A stretch of DNA of 64,000 nucleotides from Lentzea sp. NBRC 105346 (GCF_030269605.1 NZ_BSTQ01000007.1:297523-361522), one strand, 5' to 3'; shown: positions 18,712-27,814, counted from the first letter of the stretch. A program made the numbers and translations. Notes: generated from the letters alone by a model not told the origin.

Positions 18712-19079
18712 AAACGCACCACCGGCAGCAGGGCGGAGATGTCCGCCCTGGTGCCGGACGCACTGATCTTGTCCTGCGCGTCCGTCCACTTCAGACGGCC
18801 GGTGGCAAGTTCGAGCCACGTGCGGGCGTCCGTCTCGACGACGTTCGGCGGCGTGCCTCGCGTGTGCCGCGGTCCCTCGACGCACTGCACGGCCGCGAAC
18901 GGCGGCACGCGCACCTCGACGCTGCGGCCGGGCGCGATCTGTTCGAGGGTGCGCAGGCTCAGCCGCACCGCAGTCGCCAGTGTCTTGCGCTCGGGCTGTT
19001 CGGCCTCGCCGTCGAGCCACGGCAGCACGGCCTCGAGGGCGGCGCGCAGCTCGTTCGGGTCGACCGGTTTGGGGGGCAC
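18708..19079 (-). CDS. Sterol-carrier (SCP2)-like small protein
   Basis: 123 residues starting at GTG 19079. Pattern 'PNELRAALEAVLPWLDGEAEQPERKTLATAVRLSLRTLEQIAPGRSVEVRVPPFAAVQCVEGPRHTRGTPPNVVETDARTWLELATGRLKW' matches the actinobacterial 'sterol carrier family protein', including the SCP2 strand-helix signature 'VVETDARTWLELATG'. It probably binds a hydrophobic ligand; no activity is known. Its end touches the preceding convergent hydrolase gene (18708-18711) and its start is back to back with the small gene at 19080. Confidence 0.8.
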   Translation of the reverse strand: MPPKPVDPNELRAALEAVLPWLDGEAEQPERKTLATAVRLSLRTLEQIAPGRSVEVRVPPFAAVQCVEGPRHTRGTPPNVVETDARTWLELATGRLKWTDAQDKISASGTRADISALLPVVRF

Positions 19080-19484
19080 GTGACCAGGTATACCAGTTCA
19101 GTGATCAACAATTCCGCCTTGGTCGGACCGGGCGCCGAGACGAGACAGCGGCTGGGAGCGCTGCTCGCCGCGGCGCCCTCGGCGTCGGTCTACCGGATCG
19201 GCCGGGGCGCCGACCCGCTGCCCGTGGCCGCCTCGTTCGACCCGTCCGACCAGCCGGGGTCGCGCAGCCTGCTGGACTGGTTCGAGCGGCTCGTCCTCGA
19301 CCCTGAGCCCCGTTCGGCCGTGCTGGTGGTCGACGACTGGGCGTTGTGCCACGACCTGGATCCCGGCATCGACCGCGCGGTGCAGTGGGTCGCCGCACTC
19401 GGGCCGCGCCGGGGTGTCCAGGTCGTCGTCACCGCGCGCACTCTGGCGGAGATCCCACCGTTCGTGCGGCGCCTGTTGTCATGA
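19080..19484 (+). CDS. Small hypothetical protein resembling a fragment of an FtsK/EccC-type ATPase
   Basis: 134 residues from GTG 19080 (GTG 19101 also possible). It has a Walker-B-like strand 'SAVLVVDDWALCHDLDP' followed by 'VQWVAALGPRRGVQVVVTARTLAEIPPFVRRLLS', the order seen at the end of EccC/FtsK ATPase modules where a strand of the form VVVTA follows Walker B. No Walker A is visible. With ESX-type genes on both sides it may be a remnant or accessory piece of a type VII ATPase; this is a similarity by eye only. Its end overlaps the convergent beta-helix gene by six bases. Confidence 0.5.
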   Translation: MTRYTSSVINNSALVGPGAETRQRLGALLAAAPSASVYRIGRGADPLPVAASFDPSDQPGSRSLLDWFERLVLDPEPRSAVLVVDDWALCHDLDPGIDRAVQWVAALGPRRGVQVVVTARTLAEIPPFVRRLLS

Positions 19485-21119
19485 CCAGCGACGCAGCCTC
19501 TTCTGTGCGTCGTAGAGGTTGCGCGGCGTCACGTCCGTGACGCCGTAGGACTCCAGCCGCGAGTTGAGCGGCCCGGTGAAGTCCGGCTTGTCGATCTGAC
19601 CGAAGTCCCTGACCTCCGAGATCGCGACCGTGGCGCTGCACGGCGCCACCTGGTCGATCCGGACGTTGCCCGCGCGCTGGTTGGTGACGTTGATGTTCCA
19701 GTGCGTGAACCTGGCCCCGTACAACGGTCCCGCGTTGGCACTGCCGCCGTGCGCGCCGACGTTGTTGATCGTGATCTCGGTGCGGACGTTGCCGAACGGC
19801 ATGCCGCGGTGCGTGTCGAACACGTAGTTCTGCATGGTGCCGCGCGTCCAGACGTTGCCGCACGACAGGCCTTCCACGTTCAGCCCGTGGTTGCCCACGC
19901 CCGGCTGCGACGGTTCGGACAGCGCCTCGATCGTGAACGTGTCGAACAGGTTGTCGTGCGACTGCTCGCGGGTCGCGTACGGGTGGTGGCTGCCGCGGCC
20001 GGCCACCCTGGTGTTGTGCAGCGTGATTCCCTTTGACGACACCAGAAGGAAGCCGTTGTCGACGTCGCGGACCGTCACGTCGTCGGCCCAGCAGTCCCAG
20101 GCGCACTGGAACGCGAGGCCGTTGTATCCCTTGTCCAGCAGGTGTTTGCCCTGCGGCACCTTGGTCGGCTGGATGGTGATGCCTTCGACGCCGGCGCCGG
20201 TGATCACCGGCCCCATCGTGGTGAGGCGCGGCTTCCAGTTGTCCCGCAGCTCGATCGGCAACGGCTGGGTGAGCTTGACCTTGTCGCCGCGCACCCACTG
20301 GATCCGCACCGGCCACAGGAACGGGAAGTAGCTGAGCAGCTTGTCCTTGTCGTCCCACTTGTAGGTGGCGGCGCCGGGGATGTCGCCGGCGATGTGGATC
20401 GGCAGGCTGAGCTTGTCGTCGTCCACGCGCAGCAGCACCCGCTGACCGGCCTTGAGCTTGCGGCCGTCCTTCACCGTCAGCAGGAACGAGCCTCGCGGTG
20501 CCGCGCTCGTTTCGGTGATGGTCTCGCCGAGCTCCAGCTCGTTGCCCGTCCAGCCCTCGAACGGCCACTTGTGCGCCTTGATCGCGTCGACGAGCGGCTG
20601 CCAGCGGTCGCGGTGACAGACCCAGACCAGGCCGCCCGACCAGCTCCACGCCGAGTTGTCCGAGCCGTAGCGGCTGCGGTTGATGCCGACGATCTCCTCG
20701 AGCGACCTGGTGGCGAAGAGGGTCGTCTTGCCGCTGCCCGCGCCCCTGAGGGTGACGTTGTCGTACCCGATGCGCACGATGTCGTCGATCCGGTACTTAC
20801 CTGCCGGCACGTAGACCGTGCCGCCACCGCACCGCCCGACGTGCTCGATCGCTTTGTTGATCGCCTTCGAGGCGTCCTCGGAGCCGTCGCGTTTCGCGCC
20901 GTACAGCAGCACGTTCGCGCGCACGGGCCGACGCGGGAAGCGCTCGCCGGCGCGGTATCCGGCGAACGCCACGTTCGGGATCTGCGGGTGGTTGTACGGG
21001 TTCTTGACGAACTCGTCCCACAACGTCGCGGGTGCTGCCTCGGCGGCGCTGGCGAACGCCGACGAACCAAGCAGCGCGGCTCCCGTTCCCAGCAGGAACC
21101 GCCGTCTCTGGATGCTCAT
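19479..21119 (-). CDS. Tat-exported right-handed beta-helix protein (pectate-lyase superfamily)
   Basis: About 546 residues. Twin-arginine signal 'QRRRFLLGTGAALLGSSAFASAAEA' (residues 4-30), so it folds before export. The mature protein opens with the pectate-lyase-superfamily start 'PVRANVLLYGAKRDGSEDASKAINKAIEHVGRCGGGTVYVPAGKYRI', followed by many short strand-turn repeats such as 'VTVRDVDNGFLLVSSKGITLHNTRVAGRG', consistent with a beta-helix polysaccharide lyase or GH55/GH28-like enzyme. I choose ATG 21119 (GGAGACGG upstream) over 21146. Substrate cannot be assigned. It breaks up the ESX-type gene group. Confidence 0.82.
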   Translation of the reverse strand: MSIQRRRFLLGTGAALLGSSAFASAAEAAPATLWDEFVKNPYNHPQIPNVAFAGYRAGERFPRRPVRANVLLYGAKRDGSEDASKAINKAIEHVGRCGGGTVYVPAGKYRIDDIVRIGYDNVTLRGAGSGKTTLFATRSLEEIVGINRSRYGSDNSAWSWSGGLVWVCHRDRWQPLVDAIKAHKWPFEGWTGNELELGETITETSAAPRGSFLLTVKDGRKLKAGQRVLLRVDDDKLSLPIHIAGDIPGAATYKWDDKDKLLSYFPFLWPVRIQWVRGDKVKLTQPLPIELRDNWKPRLTTMGPVITGAGVEGITIQPTKVPQGKHLLDKGYNGLAFQCAWDCWADDVTVRDVDNGFLLVSSKGITLHNTRVAGRGSHHPYATREQSHDNLFDTFTIEALSEPSQPGVGNHGLNVEGLSCGNVWTRGTMQNYVFDTHRGMPFGNVRTEITINNVGAHGGSANAGPLYGARFTHWNINVTNQRAGNVRIDQVAPCSATVAISEVRDFGQIDKPDFTGPLNSRLESYGVTDVTPRNLYDAQKRLRRWS

Positions 21120-21203
21120 TTCGCCGTCTCCAAGGGGCTTGGCCACGGCGGCGGTGCACAGATCAAACCAGACGTGCGCCCACTTCGGTACAGCTCGAAG
21201 GTT

Positions 21204-22007
21204 TCAGATCCCGGCGGAGCGCACAGCCTCGGCCAGGAGCTCGTCGACCTGGTGCATCAGCCGACGGGAGTCGGTCGGGGAGAACGTGCTCCACGCGTCG
21301 GTGCCGTTGGACGCCCGCCGCTGCTGCAGGTAGCGCCCTTCCTCGGTGTCGAAGAACGCGACCACGCGGTCCGGCCGCCACCGCTTGCCGTAGCGATCAC
21401 GGGCGGCGGCGCCGAAGTTCCCGGTGTGCACGAGGCCGGTGAACATCTTGACCATGGCCTTGGCGTCGTCGTCCCGCAGCCCGATGCCGCGGAACGACGC
21501 TTCCATGCTCTTGGGCGAGCCGTCGGAGTTCGCGATGGCCTTCTCGAGGTCGATGCTGGGCATCGTCACCGAGAGGCCGGTGCCGGCCGGGTGCGCGGGC
21601 AGGCTCGAGAGCACGGCCGAAGCCAGCCCACTACCCGCGCACGGCTTGAACGCCAGCTGGTCGCCGGTCTTGGTGACCATCGCGCCGTAGTCGCCGTTGC
21701 CGACGGCCAGCACGCGGACGCTCTTGCCGATCCAGAAGCGGGCGTCGACCTCGCGTTCGGGGCGGATGAACATCCGCAGCAGGCCGTCGAGCTCAGGAGC
21801 CAGCGCGCGGGGGTTGCCGAGCCCGCGACTGTCCAGTCCCTGCCAGACGCGGTTCTCGAACGCGATGCGCTCGTCCCGCGTCTTTCCCGGCGAAGGGACC
21901 TTGATGATCACGGGCATCGGCTCGCCGAGCCGTTCCCAGACGACGTCGAACTCCTCAGCGGAGAGGGTGATCGGCTCCCTCTCCGCTGGGCCGCCGAAGT
22001 AACTCAC
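21204..22007 (-). CDS. ESX secretion-associated protein EspG
   Basis: 267 residues, starting at GTG 22007 with GGAGG before it. EspG fold features: 'ITLSAEEFDVVWERLGE' at the start (the family opens with a strand/helix containing 'L-x-x-x-E-F-D-x-L'), a central sheet 'RVLAVGNGDYGAMVTKTGDQLAF', and 'RDRYGKRWRPDRVVAFFDTEEGRYLQQRR' near the end ('F-D-T-x-x-G-R-Y'). In mycobacteria EspG is the cytosolic chaperone for PE/PPE pairs. It overlaps the PPE-like gene by GTGA (22004-22007), supporting that role. Confidence 0.88.
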   Translation of the reverse strand: MSYFGGPAEREPITLSAEEFDVVWERLGEPMPVIIKVPSPGKTRDERIAFENRVWQGLDSRGLGNPRALAPELDGLLRMFIRPEREVDARFWIGKSVRVLAVGNGDYGAMVTKTGDQLAFKPCAGSGLASAVLSSLPAHPAGTGLSVTMPSIDLEKAIANSDGSPKSMEASFRGIGLRDDDAKAMVKMFTGLVHTGNFGAAARDRYGKRWRPDRVVAFFDTEEGRYLQQRRASNGTDAWSTFSPTDSRRLMHQVDELLAEAVRSAGI

Positions 22008-23239
22008 GCCTCCGGAGCTCCACCGATCACGGGCGGTGCCACGAGCCGCTCGTCGCCGAACACGTCGTCGGTCTCGACCAGGTAGTCGGCGGTCTTGTGC
22101 TCGATGTCGTCCTCGCCCTGGCCCTGACCCCGACCGGCGCCACCGGCACCAGCGGCGCCCGCGGTACCGCCCTTGCCGGCCGCACCGGCTCCAGCCGCAC
22201 CGCGGTTGGCGTGCATGTCGTCGGCCATGCCGGCCATCGGCATGCCCTTGCCGGCCGCGGAGTTACCGCTGCCGAGCGCACCGGACATCGAACCGAACGC
22301 CTTGCCACCGGCCAGGCCCTTGCCGGCACCGCCGCCGGGACCACCGAGCTTGCCGCCGCCGGGCCCGCCCGTGGGCTGACCGGGCCGCGTGAACACCGGC
22401 GGAATGCCGGGGGTCGGCTTCTGGGTGGTGGTGTGGGTGTCGTGCGTGGGCAGCGTCGGCGGAATGCTCGTCGTCGGCTTGTTCTGCGTCGGGTCGGCCC
22501 ACGACGTGTGCGTCGACGTGTCCTGCGACACGACCGGCGGCTGGCTCGTCGTCGGACCGGACGGCGGCGGCGTCCACGACGGGGTCGTGGTGGTGTTGTG
22601 GCCGGTGGTGCTCGGCGGCTGCTGACCCGTGTAGCCGACGTTCGCGTTCGGGTTCGTCGTGCCGGCCGGCGGAGGCGTGTCGATGACGACCTGCGGCGGC
22701 TCCTTGAACTCACCGAGGGTCTCGCGGTTCGACGTGCTGGAGGAGTCGTAGTCCTCCATGACCTTGACCGCCTGCGCCTGCGCGTTGTCCTGTGCGGCTT
22801 CCTGCGCCTCGTGGTCGCGCTGCTGCTTGATGACGTCGGCCGCACCGAACGGGCCGGTCATCACGCCCTTGGCGATGTCCCAGCCGTCCGGGGCCTCGGT
22901 CGTTACCGGGACGGGCGCCGGCATCTTCTTGCGGGCGTCCGCGATGTAGTCGGCCTGCAGCTGCGCGGACAGCTTCATGACGTCCGAGCCCTGCTGCGCG
23001 TCACCGGCCCACTGGGCCAGCGGCGACAGCGCGTTCTGGGTCGCGTCGGCCGTGCTGCCCTCCCAGCCCGCGCCGATCTTGCCCAGTGCGGCGTGCAGGT
23101 CGGAGTCGATCCGAGCCAGCGACTCGGACATCCGCTTCCACTGGTCCTCGAGCGGATGCGAGGTCGCGACGCCGGGACCGCCGTTGATCATCGTGTGCAG
23201 CTCTTCGTGTGAGTAGCCGCGCCAGCGGTGGTCAGACAT
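22004..23239 (-). CDS. PPE-like type VII secretion substrate with Pro/Thr and Gly-rich tail
   Basis: 411 residues. N-terminal helical PPE-type domain (1-180) with 'DSDLHAALGKIGAGWEGSTADATQNALSPLAQWAGDA', where WEG is the WxG-like turn. Then a low-complexity Pro/Thr/Ser region (about 190-300, 'TTTTPSWTPPPSGPTTSQPPVV') and a Gly/Ala-rich tail (about 300-380) before a short acidic end 'DYLVETDDVFGDERLVAPPVIGG'. This is the usual plan of actinobacterial PPE-domain proteins that sit upstream of espG. Expected to be exported by an ESX machine encoded elsewhere. Confidence 0.85.
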   Translation of the reverse strand: MSDHRWRGYSHEELHTMINGGPGVATSHPLEDQWKRMSESLARIDSDLHAALGKIGAGWEGSTADATQNALSPLAQWAGDAQQGSDVMKLSAQLQADYIADARKKMPAPVPVTTEAPDGWDIAKGVMTGPFGAADVIKQQRDHEAQEAAQDNAQAQAVKVMEDYDSSSTSNRETLGEFKEPPQVVIDTPPPAGTTNPNANVGYTGQQPPSTTGHNTTTTPSWTPPPSGPTTSQPPVVSQDTSTHTSWADPTQNKPTTSIPPTLPTHDTHTTTQKPTPGIPPVFTRPGQPTGGPGGGKLGGPGGGAGKGLAGGKAFGSMSGALGSGNSAAGKGMPMAGMADDMHANRGAAGAGAAGKGGTAGAAGAGGAGRGQGQGEDDIEHKTADYLVETDDVFGDERLVAPPVIGGAPEA

Positions 23240-23253
23240 TCCTCAATCCCCCC

Positions 23254-23619
23254 TCAGCTGTGGTGCTTGCCCCAGAGGGCGGCGTTGTCACCCTCGGTCA
23301 TCCGGTACTGGTTCTCGATCCCCTTGAGCTGCTCGATGACCCCTTCGAGCTGCAGCCGGTAGCCGTCCAGCGCCTTCAGGGCGTTGTCCGTGGTGTCCTG
23401 GTTGAACCGCTGGGCAGTCTCACTGCTCACCGGGTCCTCGGCCCACGGCTGCCGGACGAAAAGGTCCGGATTGTTCTTGAGCTCGGTGTTCAGCTGGTCC
23501 AGCGCGTGCTCGAACGCCGCCCTGGCCTGCGGGATCGCTGATGGATCGACCTTCAGCTTCTGCTGACCGCTGTAGTCCGGCAGCGTCTGGCCGGAGCCCC
23601 CACCATCCGCGAGAAACAC
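23254..23619 (-). CDS. Small helical protein, likely partner of the PPE-like protein
   Basis: 121 residues from GTG 23619 with GGAGGG upstream. After a Gly-rich start it is helical: 'IPQARAAFEHALDQLNTELKNNPDLF' and 'ALKALDGYRLQLEGVIEQLKGIENQYRMTEGDNAALWG'. The last stretch ('Y-R-x-T-E-x-D') resembles the YxxxD/E-type export signal of type VII substrates. Its position immediately upstream of a PPE-like gene is that of PE/WXG100 partners. Family assignment is by layout, not by a recognised signature. Confidence 0.7.
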   Translation of the reverse strand: MFLADGGGSGQTLPDYSGQQKLKVDPSAIPQARAAFEHALDQLNTELKNNPDLFVRQPWAEDPVSSETAQRFNQDTTDNALKALDGYRLQLEGVIEQLKGIENQYRMTEGDNAALWGKHHS

Positions 23620-23737
23620 GGCACACCCTCCTCAGTGCAGCGCGAACGCCTGCGTGTGCATTTGGGACGACTCTATCTCTGATGTATGACGCGAGTGGAT
23701 GGTTCCCCCGGAATATGAGCAGTTCTACTCGGTTCAG

Positions 23738-24307
23738 CTACCGGCTGAGCAAGGTCGCCATCACGGCTTCCGCGAAAGGCGTGACCTTCTGACACAGCAC
23801 ATCGCCCTTCCCGGACGAGATCGTCGAGTAGCTGACCATCAGCATCTGCCCATCCGCGACGTCGATCGCCAGCGCACAGTTGTGGTCGTCAGCCCGCTTG
23901 TACGCGGGGAAGCCACCGACCTGCGCAGGTGAGACGCCGTTGCCGGAGCTGTACTTCTCGACACCCTCCCCGGTCACCGCGGTGTAGTCGGGAATGAGGT
24001 TGTCGTCGGTGTTCGCAGCACACCGCTTCGCGTCCTTGAGGAAGCTGGACGGCCGCGACTCTTCCACCTTCTTGAGACCGAACTGCTGGCGCTGGGCGTC
24101 AGTGAGCAGCGAGCAGATATCGGACTGCACCGGCTTGAGGTCGATCTTCTTCGGCCGCGACACCGCTGCCTTCGAGCTGGTCGGCGCCTTGGTCTGCGAG
24201 CCCGAGGTAGCGGAGGTCTGATCACCCGCGCTCGGCGTTCCAGTCGTCGGTTCCGAGCATCCGGTCACGGTCACAGCCAGCGCGAACAAGAGCGCAACAC
24301 GACGCAT
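23738..24307 (-). CDS. DUF3558-family lipoprotein
   Basis: About 189 residues from ATG 24307. Lipoprotein signal with lipobox 'VTGC' ('MRRVALLFALAVTVTGCSEP'), a Ser/Thr/Lys linker, then the DUF3558 core: 'DICSLLTDAQRQQFGLKKVEE', 'KRCAANTDDN', 'YKRADDHNCALAIDVADGQMLMVSY', 'DVLCQKVTPFAEAVMATLL' with four conserved cysteines likely forming two disulphides. DUF3558 lipoproteins are common beside ESX-type genes in Pseudonocardiales; function unknown. Last gene at the right end of the type VII group, divergent from the GH2 gene. Confidence 0.85.
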   Translation of the reverse strand: MRRVALLFALAVTVTGCSEPTTGTPSAGDQTSATSGSQTKAPTSSKAAVSRPKKIDLKPVQSDICSLLTDAQRQQFGLKKVEESRPSSFLKDAKRCAANTDDNLIPDYTAVTGEGVEKYSSGNGVSPAQVGGFPAYKRADDHNCALAIDVADGQMLMVSYSTISSGKGDVLCQKVTPFAEAVMATLLSR

Positions 24308-24457
24308 GCAGGCCAACGTAGCGGATCAGCGGGTACGGAGTGTGGCGAACGGTGTGGCCCGCGTCACCCAGAAGGCGCATTGCCGCACCTTCATTAAACA
24401 GGAAACCTTCTTTACGATCCCCGGAAGCGCCGCCGCCCCGATGCGTCGAGGAGCGAC
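24308..24457. promoter_or_regulatory. Divergent intergenic region between DUF3558 and GH2 genes
   Basis: 150 bp holding the two divergent promoters. An A/T-richer patch near 24392-24416 (TTCATTAAACAGGAAACCTTCTTT, split by G/C) stands out from the background and is the likeliest promoter area for the glucosaminidase. No operator could be identified. Confidence 0.4.
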
Positions 24458-27124
24458 ATGCTGCCCAAAGGGAGAACACTCCGACGACCGATTCCCCTGC
24501 TGGTCGTGGCGGCGATGGGTCTGGCAGTGCTCGTGCCGGACGCCGCCGCCAACGCGGGACCTGTCCCAGGCACCGGCAAGCCGCTGAACGTCGCGGCGAA
24601 CCCTGGCAAGACCTCCACCGTTCCCGACTGGCGGCTGCAGAGCAGCGCGAAGGCCACGCAGGGCGGTGACGTGATCTCCGGTCCGTCCTACTCGGACGCC
24701 GGCTGGCTGACCGTGCCCGCGCGGAGCACCGTGCTGGCCGGCCTGATCGCCAACAACAAGTACGGCGACGTCAACTACTCGAACAACCTGAGCAAGGTCA
24801 ACAAGGGCGACTTCAGCGTCCCCTGGTGGTACCGCAAGGTCTTCCAGGCCGATCCGCAGCCGGGCGTGAGCACGTTCCTCAAGCTCAACGGCGGCGTGAT
24901 CTCCCGCGGTGAGATCTGGATCAACGGCAAGAAGGTCGCCGGCACCGACACGGTGATCGGCGCCTACCCGACGTACGAGTTCAACGTCACGGGTCTGCTG
25001 AAGAAGGGTGACAACGCGATCGCCATCAAGGCGTCGCCGTCCGACCCGACCAAGGACCTGGTGATCCACTTCATCGACTGGTCACAGCTGCCGCCCGACC
25101 GCAACCAGGGCCTGTTCCGCGACGTCGACCTGGTCACCAGCGGCGCGGTGTCCCTGCGCGGCCTGCACGTTCTCACCGACCTGCCGCTGCCGAGCCTGAA
25201 CAGCGCCACGGTCACGGTGAAGGTCGACGCGCGCAACAACACCGGCGGCACGGTCACCACGACCGTCGCCGGCAGCGCGGCGGGCCAGAACTACAGCCAG
25301 AACGTCACGCTGAACGCCAACGAGACCAAGACGCTCACGTTCACGCTGAACGTGAGCAACCCGCAGATCTGGTGGCCGTTCCAGATGGGCGCATCGCCGC
25401 TTTACGAGGCGACCGCCACGGCGACGGTGAACGGCGCGAAGTCCGACGAGCAGAAGGAGACCTTCGGCATCCGCGAGGTCACCTCGAAGATGATCAGCGG
25501 CAACCGGCAGTACCAGATCAACGGCAAGCCGTTCCTGGTGCGCGGTGGCGGCTGGGCGTCGGATCTCTTCCTGCGCACCAACGTGCAGAAGATCGCCGAC
25601 GAGTTGATGCTCACGAAGTCCATGGGGCTCAACACGATCCGTCTCGAGGGCAAGCCCGAGAACGACGAGATCTACGACATGGCCGACCGCATGGGCATCA
25701 TGATCATGACCGGCTGGGAGTGCTGCTCGAAGTGGCAGAACACCGGCGGGTTCTCGGCCGAGGACAAGAAGGTCGCGGGCGCGTCCGCCGAGGGCGAGGC
25801 CAAGCGGATCCGCAACCACCCCAGCGTCTTCACGTTCCTCATCGGCAGCGACGAGGCTCCGGTCGCCGCGGTCGAGACGATCTATCTCGACGCGTTGAAG
25901 CGCGCCGACTGGCAGACGCCGGTCGTCACGGCGGCCGCGCGACGCAGCTCGCCGCAACTCGGTGCGTCGGGCATGAAGATGGACGGCCCGTATTGGTGGG
26001 AGCCGCCGGTTTACTGGTACAACAACCAGAAGGGCGGCTCGGCGGGCTTCGCGTCGGAGATCGGCCCCGGCCCGGCCATCCCGGAGATGGACGAGCTGAA
26101 GAAGTTCCTCAGCCAGGGCGAGATCGACAAGCTGACGGACTACAACGCCAAGCAGTACCACCTGTCCCCGTCGAGCACGTTCAGCAAGTTCGGCATCTGG
26201 GGCACGGCTCTCGACAACCGCTACGGCAAGCCGGCGAACGTCAACGACTTCGTCAAGAAGGCGCAGCTGCAGCAGTACGAAACGAACCGCGCGCAGTTCG
26301 AGGCGTTCGGCCGGGACTTCTCCGACACGGGCGGCAACCAGGCGCAGGGCGTCATCTACTGGATGCAGAACGACCCGTGGCCCAAGCTCTACTGGCACCT
26401 CTACAACTACAACCTCGCGACCGCGGGGTCGTACTTCGGTGCCAAGACGGCGAACAAGGCGCTGCACGTGCAGTACTCCTACGACGACAAGTCGCTGGCC
26501 GTCGTCAACATGGGCCTGCAGGACGTCGATGGTCTCAGCGTCCAGGTGACCGTCTTCAACTCCGACGGCACGCAGAAGGCCGACGAGACGCGCAACGTCA
26601 CGGCCAAGGCCAACGGTTCCGTGCGGGTGGGCAACCTGCCGCAGCCGGCGGGTCTGTCCGGCGCGTACTTCGCGCGTCTGCTGCTGAAGGACTCCAGCGG
26701 CAAGGTGATCGACCGCAACGTCTACTGGCTGTCCACCAAGGCCGACACGCTGAACTACGGCGGCGGCGACTGGTGGTACACGCCGCAGTCCGCCTACGCC
26801 GACCTGAAGGGCCTGAGCAGCCTGAAGGCCGGTCAGGTCTCGGTGTCCAGCGCGACCACCCCCGGCACCGGCGAGGGCAGGCTGGCCACGCACGTGACGG
26901 TCAAGAACACCGGCACGAGCGTCGCCTTCTTCCTGCGTGCCTCGGTGCGCAAGGGCTCCGGTGGCGCCGAGGTGCTGCCGGTCGACTGGTCGGACAACTA
27001 CATCACGCTGTTCCCCGGCGAGACTCAGATCATCCGAGCTGAGTACCGCCAGTCCGACCTTGGTGGCGCGCAGCCAGTCGTCGAGGTCTCCGGGCACAAC
27101 GTGTCGAAGCGGTCCGCGAGCTAG
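24458..27124 (+). CDS. Secreted exo-beta-D-glucosaminidase, glycoside hydrolase family 2
   Basis: 888 residues. Sec signal peptide (residues 1-32, ending 'DAAANA'). GH2 order: jelly-roll sugar-binding domain ('KVFQADPQPGVSTFLKLNGGVISRGEIWINGKKVAG'), immunoglobulin-like domain with 'IWWPFQMGASPLYEATA', then the TIM barrel ('FLVRGGGWASDLFLRTNVQKIADELMLTKSMGLNTIRLEGK'). Asp465/Glu466 in 'IGSDEAP' and Glu534 in 'SEIGPGP' fit the acid/base Asp and nucleophile Glu of the CsxA chitosanase subfamily, spaced 69 residues apart. C-terminal Ig-like domains follow; the carbohydrate-binding module found in some relatives is absent. It trims glucosamine from chitosan ends outside the cell. A strong terminator follows. 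Confidence 0.92.
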   Translation: MLPKGRTLRRPIPLLVVAAMGLAVLVPDAAANAGPVPGTGKPLNVAANPGKTSTVPDWRLQSSAKATQGGDVISGPSYSDAGWLTVPARSTVLAGLIANNKYGDVNYSNNLSKVNKGDFSVPWWYRKVFQADPQPGVSTFLKLNGGVISRGEIWINGKKVAGTDTVIGAYPTYEFNVTGLLKKGDNAIAIKASPSDPTKDLVIHFIDWSQLPPDRNQGLFRDVDLVTSGAVSLRGLHVLTDLPLPSLNSATVTVKVDARNNTGGTVTTTVAGSAAGQNYSQNVTLNANETKTLTFTLNVSNPQIWWPFQMGASPLYEATATATVNGAKSDEQKETFGIREVTSKMISGNRQYQINGKPFLVRGGGWASDLFLRTNVQKIADELMLTKSMGLNTIRLEGKPENDEIYDMADRMGIMIMTGWECCSKWQNTGGFSAEDKKVAGASAEGEAKRIRNHPSVFTFLIGSDEAPVAAVETIYLDALKRADWQTPVVTAAARRSSPQLGASGMKMDGPYWWEPPVYWYNNQKGGSAGFASEIGPGPAIPEMDELKKFLSQGEIDKLTDYNAKQYHLSPSSTFSKFGIWGTALDNRYGKPANVNDFVKKAQLQQYETNRAQFEAFGRDFSDTGGNQAQGVIYWMQNDPWPKLYWHLYNYNLATAGSYFGAKTANKALHVQYSYDDKSLAVVNMGLQDVDGLSVQVTVFNSDGTQKADETRNVTAKANGSVRVGNLPQPAGLSGAYFARLLLKDSSGKVIDRNVYWLSTKADTLNYGGGDWWYTPQSAYADLKGLSSLKAGQVSVSSATTPGTGEGRLATHVTVKNTGTSVAFFLRASVRKGSGGAEVLPVDWSDNYITLFPGETQIIRAEYRQSDLGGAQPVVEVSGHNVSKRSAS

Positions 27125-27135
27125 CCGATTCACGA

Positions 27136-27177
27136 GGGTGCCCGCCGAGTGCGACAAACCGCACTCGGCGGGCACCC
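27136..27177 (+). terminator. Strong hairpin terminator of the glucosaminidase gene
   Basis: Perfect 18-bp GC-rich stem (arms 27136-27153 and 27160-27177) with a 6-base loop ACAAAC, followed by TTT. Twelve bases after the stop codon. Confidence 0.9.
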
Positions 27178-27484
27178 TTTGGGCATCGGGGGAACAGCGA
27201 CCAACGAACAACGCAACCACGCACGGGACGGTTGGTGTGGGCCGGAATTGTCGGAGGCTGGCGCTACGGTCGGCTGGGGGTGTGTCGGCACGCGGCGGTT
27301 GTGAGCTGCCCCCGTATCCAGGCTAGCGAGGGGGGCCGACAGTTCCGGGCCAGCGGTTCTGGGGACGGGAGCGTACGACTCGGGGGTCGGGAACGTACGA
27401 CTCGCGCGGTTGATGGGCCGTCCGGGCGATGCGCGGAGCGCGAGCCGATTTGGGCACCTGCGGGTCCGGCGACCGAGCCGAAGG

Positions 27485-27615
27485 CCACCACCACGCACGA
27501 GACCGGCAGCCAACCAAGCAACCACGCACGGCACCGGCAGCCAACCAAGCAACCACGCACGGCACCGGCAGCCAAACGAGCAACCACGCACGAGACCGGC
27601 AGCCAAAGAGGCGAC
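27485..27615 (+). repeat. Left block of four direct repeats, 31-bp period
   Basis: The core ACCGGCAGCCAA occurs at 27502, 27533, 27564 and 27595, exactly 31 bases apart, with the between-core sequence (AGCAACCACGCAC...) also conserved. It is a tandem minisatellite, not a CRISPR array: there are no unique spacers. Confidence 0.9.
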
Positions 27616-27658
27616 CACGCACCCAGAGTGGGGCGCGTCTGGTGGGCACGTACGAAAC

Positions 27659-27777
27659 GCGATTGGGGCTTGACTTGGGGTGCGGCGTGGTAGCCCTTGT
27701 CGGGCCGGCAGATCTTGCATCTGCCGGCGGAGCCGGCCCACCACGCCGCGAGGGGCCCCAAGTCAAGCCCCAATCGC
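27659..27777. repeat. Long imperfect palindrome with nested hairpin
   Basis: Outer arms of 22 bp pair perfectly (27659-27680 with 27756-27777, GCGATTGGGGCTTGACTTGG... ). Inside, GCGGCGTGG (27682-27690) pairs with CCACGCCGC (27741-27749), and a central 10-bp hairpin GCCGGCAGAT (27704-27713) pairs with 27719-27728 around a 5-base loop. The element sits between two blocks of the same direct repeat. It could be a dispersed palindromic element, a bidirectional terminator, or a recombination remnant. Confidence 0.85.
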
Positions 27778-27814
27778 ACGCGCGAAGCGCGTCCCGGAAG
27801 ACGCAGCGCCCCAC

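Noticed and set aside
16261..19020. N-terminal extension of the mycothiol-type enzyme to 1171 residues
   Set aside because: The extra stretch runs antisense across the EspC-like and hydrolase genes and is Arg/Val/Asp-rich without homology; the family normally has about 250 residues and starts at 16260.
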